A stretch of 64,000 bases of DNA from Paenibacillus_E sp040812395 (GTDB lineage Bacteria; Bacillota; Bacilli; Paenibacillales; NBRC-103111), in NCBI RefSeq assembly GCF_040812395.1, contig NZ_JBFNXH010000009.1:159363-223362 (forward strand). Reading direction: 5' to 3'. Below, one piece after another: positions 32,583 through 39,693 of this stretch. The notes beneath the pieces are model-generated. The model saw only the letters and a program-made list of their open reading frames with translations. It was not told where the DNA came from and did not search any database. Each line of letters begins with the position of its first letter. The stretch's first letter is position 1. The position numbers and the translations under genes are program-made.

Positions 32583-32628
32583 AAAACATCCCTCCGGCTT
32601 GAATCATCAGGCAGGAGGGATGTTTTTA
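32583..32628. terminator. Bidirectional terminator between convergent genes
   Basis: AAAACATCCCTCC (32583-32595) pairs exactly with GGAGGGATGTTTT (32614-32626) with A and T tracts at the ends. It serves the reductase gene from the left and the response regulator gene from the right. Confidence 0.85.
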
Positions 32629-33321
32629 TTCATGCTTGGCCATATAGCCTACGCCAGGGTAGGTCACGATCAGATCAAGCCCCTCTGCGGCGGCCTTCAC
32701 CTTTTGACGAATCCGCGCGATGGTTACCCGCAAATATTCCACCTCATCGCGGTATTCGCTTCCCCACACCTCGCTGAGCAGTTGCTCATGCGTCATGACC
32801 TTGTCGGCATGCTGCAGCAACAGGGCAAACAAGTTATACTCCGTCTCGGTGAACTTGATCTCCGTATCGTTCAGCCACGTTCTGCGCTGTGCCAGATTGA
32901 CCGTGACCGGACCAAGCGTAATTTCGCTTATCGTCGCATGAGCTGACATGCGCCCATCCATCCGGCGAAGCACCGCGTTCACCCTGGCGAACAGCTCCTC
33001 TAACGAAAATGGCTTCGTCAAATAATCGTCCGCGCCCAGATTCAACCCCTGAACTTTATCGCTGGAGTTGCTGCGCGCCGTCAACATAATGACGGGAACG
33101 CTGGAGTACGTTCGCAGCCGCTTAAGGACTTCAAACCCATCCATGCCTGGCATCATCAGATCGAGCAGGATCAAATCGGGATCAAAGCCCTCCACTTCAT
33201 CCAGCGCCTCCGCGCCGCTCTGACAGGTCAGCGTTTCAAAATCCAGTGATTTAAGATTCGCCGCGACAAAACGCACGATTTTCGGCTCGTCATCGACGAT
33301 CATAATTTTCTGTTTTTTCAT
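32626..33321 (-). CDS. OmpR/PhoB-type response regulator
   Basis: 231 residues. Receiver domain: I-V-D-D-E-P-K near residue 9, phospho-acceptor aspartate in L-I-L-L-D-L-M-M-P-G near 55, T of V-I-M-L-T-A-R and the lysine of L-T-K-P-F. The C-terminal winged helix runs from about 130 (T-E-T-E-Y-N-L-F-A-L-L-L-Q) to the end (P-G-V-G-Y-M). It follows the histidine kinase gene by two bases. Targets are unknown; the sensor part of the kinase points to an extracellular small molecule. Confidence 0.93.
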   Translation of the reverse strand: MKKQKIMIVDDEPKIVRFVAANLKSLDFETLTCQSGAEALDEVEGFDPDLILLDLMMPGMDGFEVLKRLRTYSSVPVIMLTARSNSSDKVQGLNLGADDYLTKPFSLEELFARVNAVLRRMDGRMSAHATISEITLGPVTVNLAQRRTWLNDTEIKFTETEYNLFALLLQHADKVMTHEQLLSEVWGSEYRDEVEYLRVTIARIRQKVKAAAEGLDLIVTYPGVGYMAKHE

Positions 33322-33323
33322 AG

Positions 33324-35942
33324 TTAGCCGTTGTCCTTCCCTTGAAACCTAGGTATGGAGATGATGAATGCGCTCCCCGCGCCAAGTATGCTTTCAACCC
33401 GAATATCTCCGCCATGAGCTTCCATAATGCCTTTGCATATGGCCAGCCCCAAGCCTGTTCCACCCGTTTGGCGAGAGGACGACACGTCCACACGATAGAA
33501 GCGGTCAAATATGTGATCTGCATGCTCCTCCGCTATGCCAATCCCATTATCTCGCACTTCGAGATGCACGAAGCGTTCATCCGCATAAGCGGTAATTTTA
33601 ATGACAGGCTGGGTATCGTTATATCGTACTGCGTTCGTAAACAAATTAACGAGCACCTGCTCCATCCGGAGCTTGTCGGCATAAATGAGCGGCACGCCCT
33701 CAAGCTCCACCTCATATTGCGTCTGCTCATATATCGCCTGCTGGGGCAACCTTTTGCGCGCACTCTCTACAACAGCTTCCATTCGCAGCGGCTGCGGATT
33801 GATACGCATTGCGCCTGCCTCGATTTTCGAAATATCCAGCCACTCATCAATCAAATCCTGAATCCGCCCGATATCCTCATGCATGCCTTCCAAGAGCTCC
33901 TGTTTAAAGCTCTCCTCCCAATTGGCATCGATTCGCAGCAGTGTCTCTACACCGCCTTTGATGCTCGTAATCGGGGTTTTGAACTCATGGGACGCCAGCG
34001 AAATCAGATCATTCTTCAGAGCATCAATTTCATGCTCCTTCGTCATGTCCCGCCAGACATACCCCCGTCCAAACACCCGCTCCTCTCGTGCCACTTGAAA
34101 AGCAGATACCATCATAAACCGTTCCCTGCCGTTCCCCAGCTTCACTGTGAAAGCTCCTTGCGTGCTCGGCTCCACGGTCAGCTTCTGCAAATCCTCATGC
34201 TGCTCCGTCAAAAGAGTGGATATCCGATGGAACAAAGCATCTTCGCTCATCCGTATCAATTCAGGCATGGGAATATCGAAGATATCGGACATCCGATGAT
34301 TCGCATACACCACCCGATGCTCCACATCAATGAGGACCACTGCGTCAGACATACTTTCCAGAACCGCGTTCAAAGTAGCATGCTCATGCTGCGTGCTGCG
34401 CAACAACAGGTCATTTTGCAAAATGATAGCGATCGTATTGGCAAAAGTGCGCAAAAAGGCTCGATTAGCCTCGACATCGACTGACTTCCCCGTCTCGTGA
34501 AGCACGGTCATTTCACCAAGCAGCAGGCTTCCGGCATGTACAGGAATATGCAGATTCACAGCCGCTTTATCTATAGTAGTCTCGCTTGGAACTACGGAAG
34601 CCTCCCGCCCAGTAAAACTGCCCAAAGAGGAGACGTCCGTCAGAGGGTTCAACTGTAAACTGACTCTCGCATGAATCAACTGGCCTAGTTGCTCGATCCC
34701 TTGCTCGATATGCTGATCAGCCGCGCGTTCTGCTATGGGCGGAATCAGCAGCGTATTGACCAGCTCCAGCTCTTGATTTTTGCGCAGGAGCCGCTGCGTG
34801 CGTTCTTCGACCCGGCTCTCTAATTCAGCATTCAGCTGCATCAGAGCTTGCTGGTTCTCTTTCACCTGCCCTGCCATTAGGAAGAAATGGTCAGCCAGCA
34901 TTTGGAGCTCCAGCGGAGCTCCTCTAGGCACCGCGGCAGTATCAGGCTTCACAAAATTCCCGCCGGCAAGCCGCTGTGTGTAGCCAACCAGGGCATGAAT
35001 CGTGCCATTCAAACGCTTGGCTAGATAGCTCCCTAGAATGACCGTTAAGATAAGCGTAACGATGAGGAGAAGAAGCGTAATTCTTAGTGAGCTGATGAAT
35101 GCGGCGTTCACAGCTTCATTCGATCTGCTAACCCACACGATCCAATCGATGTCCGGTATAGATGTATAGGTAATGAACTCTTTCTGCGGCGAACGGCTGA
35201 GCTGGTAGGTGCCTTCTCCTTTATCCTGCTTATTTGCGTCAGCGACAACCTGCTCCTCTGATAAATCGGCCATGGAATCCGTCAGATCGCCACTCGGATG
35301 ATATACGGGCTTTCTTGTATGATCCAACACCACCGGATACGTCTTCGTACCGTAATCATATTTCGTAACAAGTGTCTTAATCGGCGCCAAATCAAGCACA
35401 GCGAGCACGAATCCGTCGAATTGCTTGTCTCCGTCATAAATCGGAGCCGCGATGGCGACTGCCGGCTGGTTCATCCCTTCCGGGCCGCGGAACAGGGACG
35501 ACACGATCGTCTTATGCGAGGCTTCTACACGTTTCGTGTAATCACGTCCGCTTAAGACTGCGCCTATCAAGGAGGAATCGGCAGCGAAATCCATTGCCTT
35601 AATCCGGTTTGTATCGTCAATGACATAAATGCCGCTGAACCCGGCTAAATTTTCCTGAAGCGACTGCAGCTTTAGCGTCAAGCTTTCTCTGGTGCGAAAG
35701 GAGGGATCAGAAGCGCTAATTGTCGCTGCTAATGTTTCAACCGCATTGCGGTGATAAAACATATAATCTTGAACCGTATCCGCAAGCCGATAGGTTGTCT
35801 GTTTCTGGTTCTCTCCCGCTTCCTTCGTTATGTTCGTTATTTGCGACACTTGAAAGCCGCCAAGAATAAGGATCGGAATCATCGCCATGATGGCAAAGGT
35901 TACGGTCAAATGAGACCTCATGGTAGAATTGGTCACGGACAC
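33324..35942 (-). CDS. Multidomain membrane sensor histidine kinase
   Basis: About 872 residues. One N-terminal membrane helix, an extracellular dCache-like sensor domain (about 40-285), a second helix (about 290-310), a HAMP domain, a coiled region, a GAF-like domain (about 400-500) and a PAS domain (about 520-620) lead to the kinase core. The phospho-accepting histidine is in L-A-S-H-E-F-K-T-P near 650; the ATPase has D-N-G-I-G-I and G-G-T-G-L-G-L-A-I. The GTG at 35942 is chosen because GGAGG lies 5 bases before it; the ATG four codons earlier overlaps that site. It forms an operon with the response regulator downstream. Confidence 0.88.
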   Translation of the reverse strand: MSVTNSTMRSHLTVTFAIMAMIPILILGGFQVSQITNITKEAGENQKQTTYRLADTVQDYMFYHRNAVETLAATISASDPSFRTRESLTLKLQSLQENLAGFSGIYVIDDTNRIKAMDFAADSSLIGAVLSGRDYTKRVEASHKTIVSSLFRGPEGMNQPAVAIAAPIYDGDKQFDGFVLAVLDLAPIKTLVTKYDYGTKTYPVVLDHTRKPVYHPSGDLTDSMADLSEEQVVADANKQDKGEGTYQLSRSPQKEFITYTSIPDIDWIVWVSRSNEAVNAAFISSLRITLLLLIVTLILTVILGSYLAKRLNGTIHALVGYTQRLAGGNFVKPDTAAVPRGAPLELQMLADHFFLMAGQVKENQQALMQLNAELESRVEERTQRLLRKNQELELVNTLLIPPIAERAADQHIEQGIEQLGQLIHARVSLQLNPLTDVSSLGSFTGREASVVPSETTIDKAAVNLHIPVHAGSLLLGEMTVLHETGKSVDVEANRAFLRTFANTIAIILQNDLLLRSTQHEHATLNAVLESMSDAVVLIDVEHRVVYANHRMSDIFDIPMPELIRMSEDALFHRISTLLTEQHEDLQKLTVEPSTQGAFTVKLGNGRERFMMVSAFQVAREERVFGRGYVWRDMTKEHEIDALKNDLISLASHEFKTPITSIKGGVETLLRIDANWEESFKQELLEGMHEDIGRIQDLIDEWLDISKIEAGAMRINPQPLRMEAVVESARKRLPQQAIYEQTQYEVELEGVPLIYADKLRMEQVLVNLFTNAVRYNDTQPVIKITAYADERFVHLEVRDNGIGIAEEHADHIFDRFYRVDVSSSRQTGGTGLGLAICKGIMEAHGGDIRVESILGAGSAFIISIPRFQGKDNG

Positions 35943-36128
35943 AGATGCCTCCATTGATCTAGTTTCAGTGCTGATCTAACCCCTATTATAATGAATTCCT
36001 GGCCGAACTTGAAATCATCCCGGAACAGGTTCAACATTTGTAACCAGAATGAAATATGATTTTCATCTTGTTTTAATGTAGCCCGCCTATAATAAAAGTC
36101 GACCCCCCTTTAAAATATATATTCCTTA

Positions 36129-36162
36129 AGACCCGCAGCCCGTTGCTGTGGGTCTCTTTGTA
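36129..36162 (+). terminator. Orphan terminator-like hairpin
   Basis: AGACCCGCAGC (36129-36139) pairs with GCTGTGGGTCT (36145-36155) and is followed by CTTTGTATT and T-rich sequence. There is no plus-strand gene upstream, while a TATAATAAAA stretch lies about 40 bases before it, so a very short transcript or an upstream read-through block is possible. Confidence 0.55.
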
Positions 36163-36171
36163 TTATTTTTA

Positions 36172-36239
36172 TATAACCACTAAAAATATGTTTACAAGTT
36201 ATAAATAATGGGTTATAGTTATTTTATAACCACTAAAAA
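36172..36239 (+). promoter_or_regulatory. Promoter of the MBL gene flanked by repeats
   Basis: TTTACA (36191-36196) and TATAGT (36214-36219) are 17 bases apart. TATAACCACTAAAAA occurs twice, at 36172-36186 and 36225-36239, flanking the promoter, and GGTTATA (36211-36217) forms an inverted pair with TATAACC (36225-36231). The layout suggests repressor binding on both sides. Confidence 0.65.
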
Positions 36240-36285
36240 ATTTTTTAAAGGTTACACAAACTCTAAATCGAAAAGGACTGATTCT

Positions 36286-37026
36286 ATGAACATCCAAAGA
36301 CTTCCGTGGGCAGGTATCCGTGTACAATTCGAAACAACCAGCATCGTCATCGATCCGCTTTACAACTTCCCGAGCAAATTCGGCCAGCCGCATGAACCTA
36401 TGCATGCACTTCATGAGTTTGGTCCTGTAGATGCTGTTCTCATCACCCACCACCATGGCGACCACTTTGATCCGGAAGCGATCGTTGCATTCTATGGAGA
36501 AAATATCCCGGTCTATCTTCCAGCAGAGTCATTAGAACTGGCTAGAGACACTAAATTGACAAACGTTCACGGCGTGGCCCTGGGGGATTCCATTCAAATC
36601 GGCACACTCACCGCAGCACCTACTTACTCTGTGGATGGCATGGGCGATCCGCAAGTGGCTTGGACCGTGCAAGGCGGCGGCAAGAAAATGATTCACTGCG
36701 GAGATACGCTATGGCACGGTTACTGGTGGAAAATCGCCAAAACCTACGGTCCTTTCGATGCAGTATGCTTACCGGTCAACGGCGCTGTCCTTCAATTACC
36801 CGGTGTTACACCCAGCGGGCAGCCGATCTCATTGACACCTGAACAAGCCGTATCCGCCGCTGTTATCCTAGGAGCTGCGAACCTCGTGCCTATTCACTAC
36901 GGAGCCGTGCATCACCCGCCCATATACAACCAAACACCGGATCTCTACAACCGTCTGGAAGCTGCCGCTGCCAAAGCTGAAGTGAACCTGACCTTGTTAA
37001 AACCCAAAGAATTCATTACACTATGA
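36286..37026 (+). CDS. MBL-fold hydrolase, paralogue 1
   Basis: About 246 residues. The metal motif is I-T-H-H-H-G-D-H-F-D near residue 55, with later ligands in I-H-C-G-D-T-L-W and V-P-I-H-Y. L-P-W-A-G-I-R-V-Q-F at the N-terminus and I-D-P-L-Y-N-F show the UlaG-like group. A close paralogue lies at 57188-57928, sharing G-D-T-L-W-H-G-Y-W-W-K-I and P-G-x-T-P-S-G-Q-P-I. The ATG at 36286 (M-N-I-Q-R) follows AAAAGGACTG; the longer frame runs into the promoter. Substrate unknown. The CGNR regulator gene follows after 35 bases. Confidence 0.88.
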   Translation: MNIQRLPWAGIRVQFETTSIVIDPLYNFPSKFGQPHEPMHALHEFGPVDAVLITHHHGDHFDPEAIVAFYGENIPVYLPAESLELARDTKLTNVHGVALGDSIQIGTLTAAPTYSVDGMGDPQVAWTVQGGGKKMIHCGDTLWHGYWWKIAKTYGPFDAVCLPVNGAVLQLPGVTPSGQPISLTPEQAVSAAVILGAANLVPIHYGAVHHPPIYNQTPDLYNRLEAAAAKAEVNLTLLKPKEFITL

Positions 37027-37061
37027 GCATCTTAATTCTTACTTCCAGGAGATGAACACCT

Positions 37062-37649
37062 GTGGAAAATCCCCCTTACTTATTAGGCGGAAGCGCATGG
37101 TTGAACTTGGTGAACACCCGTTATATGCACAATAGGGAAGTTCAAGATGTGTTAGCAGATATCGCTGGCACCCGTCAGTGGTTGCTGGATAATCAGCTGA
37201 TCCCTCCGGATGATACGTCTGATGATGCGGCATTCCTTGAGGAAGCCCGCCATGCACTTGCCTCCCTGCGCGAGCTTTGTGCCGAGGCAATCTCTGATTT
37301 GGGGCAGCGAAGCAAGCTGTCCGACGCTTTGCTTACGAAGTTCAATGAGCGGATAGAGCGCTTAAGCCTTATGACTTCGCTAACGCAGACAGAAGATAAG
37401 CTTGCCCTGAGACATGATGGGAAACATCCGCTTGATCATGCGCTGTATGAGATCATTCGGTCGATCGTGGATACCTTAGCCACGTATACCGCCGATCGAG
37501 TTCGGAAATGCGAGCATGAAGAATGCATCCTTCATTTTGTCGATATATCCAAAAGCGGGAAAAGGCGATGGTGCCGTATGGAAGTATGCGGCAACCGGCA
37601 TAAAGCCGCTGAGTTCTATGCGAAGAAAAAGAAACAGATCACGTCTTGA
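37062..37649 (+). CDS. CGNR zinc-finger/ABATE domain regulator
   Basis: 195 residues, GTG start with AGGAG upstream. The N-terminal ABATE-type region (L-L-G-G-S-A-W-L-N-L-V-N-T-R) is followed by helices and, near the C-terminus, the CGNR zinc finger: C-E-H-E-E-C-I-L-H-F-V-D, then R-R-W-C-R-M-E-V-C-G-N-R-H-K-A. The four cysteines would bind zinc and the C-G-N-R is the signature. Such proteins are thought to be transcriptional regulators with an N-terminal stress or ligand domain. It follows the MBL hydrolase in the same unit and may control it through the repeats around its promoter. Confidence 0.9.
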   Translation: MENPPYLLGGSAWLNLVNTRYMHNREVQDVLADIAGTRQWLLDNQLIPPDDTSDDAAFLEEARHALASLRELCAEAISDLGQRSKLSDALLTKFNERIERLSLMTSLTQTEDKLALRHDGKHPLDHALYEIIRSIVDTLATYTADRVRKCEHEECILHFVDISKSGKRRWCRMEVCGNRHKAAEFYAKKKKQITS

Positions 37650-37656
37650 ATGATGC

Positions 37657-37718
37657 AAAATAAGCCTAGATGAGCCCTTCATTATAAAATGAGCGGCTTC
37701 ATTTAGGCTTATTTTTTT
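37657..37718. terminator. Bidirectional terminator
   Basis: AATAAGCCTAGATGA (from 37659) pairs with TCATTTAGGCTTATT (to 37712), with GCC/GGC pairing inside and T residues after. It separates the CGNR gene from the convergent Rieske gene. Confidence 0.7.
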
Positions 37719-37751
37719 GCCGAAAGGCAACATTATCCTTTCATTACTCCA

Positions 37752-38042
37752 TTACAGCTGAGCAATCAGGGTTCCCTCTCTAACGACAACCGGAATGGGT
37801 TGAAGCCCTTTCCCAGGTATATTCAGGCATGCGCCTGTGTGCAGATCGAACGTCCAGCCGTGCATCGGACACACCAACTCCCCATCCTCGCATTCAACCG
37901 TCGCTCCGGCATGCGGGCATCTGCCCGAGACCAGGCGAAAGCTGTCTCCATCCTTAAGAATCCAGTAGCTGCGGTTCTCAATCTGGATCTCTGCAGGCAA
38001 ATCTTTCAAATCTTGCGTGGATCCGATTATGATTTCTTTCAT
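37752..38042 (-). CDS. Rieske [2Fe-2S] ferredoxin-like protein
   Basis: About 97 residues, a single Rieske domain. The cluster ligands are C-P-H-A-G near residue 44 and C-P-M-H-G-W near 62: one cysteine and one histidine from each loop. There is no membrane segment or catalytic oxygenase domain, so it is a soluble electron carrier, like the NirD or ferredoxin subunits of ring-hydroxylating systems. GGAGG lies 6 bases before the ATG at 38042, which I prefer to 38072. No oxidoreductase partner is adjacent. Confidence 0.9.
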   Translation of the reverse strand: MKEIIIGSTQDLKDLPAEIQIENRSYWILKDGDSFRLVSGRCPHAGATVECEDGELVCPMHGWTFDLHTGACLNIPGKGLQPIPVVVREGTLIAQL

Positions 38043-38214
38043 CATATGCCTCCATCTGTCATCATTCATCATCTACCAGTGTACTGCAATTCGCTCATCT
38101 CTACACACAATTTCCCATAATGTTACGATAGGAAGTCCATAATCTTTCGTTACATTAAGGAGGCAAGGGAAACATTCCCTCACCACTACCCTATATCGAG
38201 AGGAGTTTTCAATC

Positions 38215-38922
38215 ATGAAAACACAATGGAAACGTCGCGCAAGTCAAACAGGTTTGGCCGTATTAACAGCTGCAATGGTATTCGGAGCCTTCGGAAGCGC
38301 AAATGCCGCCGAGGCGGATGTTACGGCTCAACCTACTCAGCCGCTCATCAAAGTAAAGCTTGCCCAGCCTGCCGGCAGCGATAGCAGCTTTCAAGCTGTA
38401 GGCCCAGCTCTGATCATGCAGCCAGCCTTCCAGCGGAGTTATTTGAAGTTATTGGTCGCTGCATACGCACCAGAAGCAAGCTCTGATTGGCAGCAAGCGC
38501 TTGATGAACGGAAACAGCTTGAGCGTCAATTGCCGCAGCCGAAAGTTACTGTAGTGAGTAGTGCCGTTAAGGCAGGCAAACCTGAGGATGTGATCGAAGA
38601 AGGTACATCCAAAAATGATTTGGATTCTGAAACGTCCAAACCAAGCAAACGAATTCATATTCTCACACACAAGGACGGCGACCTGAACAAAGAACCTGGC
38701 CAAAGACTCTCAGTTGAGGGTATTGATGAGGATGATATAATTAAAATGGAGCTGCCAGAATCCTTCAAGCGTCAGCAGAAGCTTGCCGATGCTGTCGAAG
38801 CCGATGACGCTGCAACAATCCGCAGCTTGCTTCCAGAGTTGCTGACCGACTATCGGAACGAGACGGAATCGCTGCGCAAGCTGATCCAAGATCTACCCAA
38901 GGCCGAAGTACCTCAACCATAA
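38215..38922 (+). CDS. Secreted protein of unknown function
   Basis: 235 residues with a clear Sec signal peptide (residues 1-32: basic start, V-L-T-A-A-M-V-F-G-A-F-G, cleavage after A-N-A-A). The mature part is hydrophilic, rich in Asp, Glu, Gln and Lys, with no cysteine and no family I recognise; A-F-Q-R-S-Y-L-K-L-L-V-A-A-Y and the C-terminal L-L-P-E-L-L-T-D-Y-R are predicted helices. It lies 81 bases before the response regulator gene and may be a partner or a target of that two-component system. GAGAGGAG precedes the start. Confidence 0.75.
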   Translation: MKTQWKRRASQTGLAVLTAAMVFGAFGSANAAEADVTAQPTQPLIKVKLAQPAGSDSSFQAVGPALIMQPAFQRSYLKLLVAAYAPEASSDWQQALDERKQLERQLPQPKVTVVSSAVKAGKPEDVIEEGTSKNDLDSETSKPSKRIHILTHKDGDLNKEPGQRLSVEGIDEDDIIKMELPESFKRQQKLADAVEADDAATIRSLLPELLTDYRNETESLRKLIQDLPKAEVPQP

Positions 38923-39003
38923 ATAATACAGGCGGAGCCGTTACGTTAATCGCAATGGCCCCGCCTCTTCCCCATCGCAGCAACCAAACAGGAGGAAAGC
39001 TTC

Positions 39004-39693
39004 ATGTATCAGATCATTCTAGTAGAAGATGAAGAACATTTAAGCGGGGTTCTCGCCGCATATTTAGCGAAAGAGGGGTGGCAAGTGCGTGCGTTCCCAG
39101 ACGGAACTTCGGCTCAGTCGGCAATCGGGGAGCGACCGGACTTGTGGGTCCTTGATATTATGCTGCCCGGTGTAGATGGCTATCAGTTGATGCGTGAAAT
39201 CAAAGCTGACAATCCGTCGCAGCCGGTTATTTTCATCTCCGCACGCGACGCCGACATCGACCGAATTATAGGTCTTGAGCTAGGCAGCGACGATTACTTG
39301 GCCAAGCCGTTCCTCCCGCGTGAACTGGTGATCCGGACGCGCAAACTGCTTGAACGTGTTTATGCAGGCGGAGTGGCGGCGGGCGCTCTTCCTGAACGGC
39401 GCTCCAAGCTTGCTGCAGCGCCTTATTTCATTGATGAACGAGCGCGAGTCGTGACCGACAGCGACAGCATGGCGATAGACCTGACCTCGAAAGAGCTGGA
39501 TTTGCTGCTTTTCCTGATCCATCACCAAGGCCAATTGCTCGAACGCGAACAGCTTCTCACCGCCGTGTGGGGAATCGATTACTACGGATCCGACCGCGTC
39601 GTCGACGATTTAGTGCGCCGGCTTCGCCGGAAGCTGCCTGAGCTCCGGCTTGAGACGGTATACGGATACGGGTATAGGATGGTGAAAGCATGA
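39004..39693 (+). CDS. OmpR-type response regulator (CssR-like)
   Basis: 229 residues. Receiver: L-V-E-D-E-E near residue 7, aspartate in W-V-L-D-I-M-L-P-G near 52, I-F-I-S-A-R-D-A-D and the K of L-A-K-P-F. The winged helix reads L-T-S-K-E-L-D-L-L-L-F-L-I and ends T-V-Y-G-Y-G-Y-R-M. The sequence resembles CssR, which answers secretion stress, but the level of similarity cannot be measured here. Its stop overlaps the kinase start by 4 bases (ATGA). Confidence 0.9.
   Translation: MYQIILVEDEEHLSGVLAAYLAKEGWQVRAFPDGTSAQSAIGERPDLWVLDIMLPGVDGYQLMREIKADNPSQPVIFISARDADIDRIIGLELGSDDYLAKPFLPRELVIRTRKLLERVYAGGVAAGALPERRSKLAAAPYFIDERARVVTDSDSMAIDLTSKELDLLLFLIHHQGQLLEREQLLTAVWGIDYYGSDRVVDDLVRRLRRKLPELRLETVYGYGYRMVKA

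Noticed and set aside
33342..34484. 380-residue plus-strand frame opposite the large histidine kinase
   Set aside because: It lies antisense to a complete, well-supported kinase domain and has no recognisable motif; it is a shadow of biased codon use.
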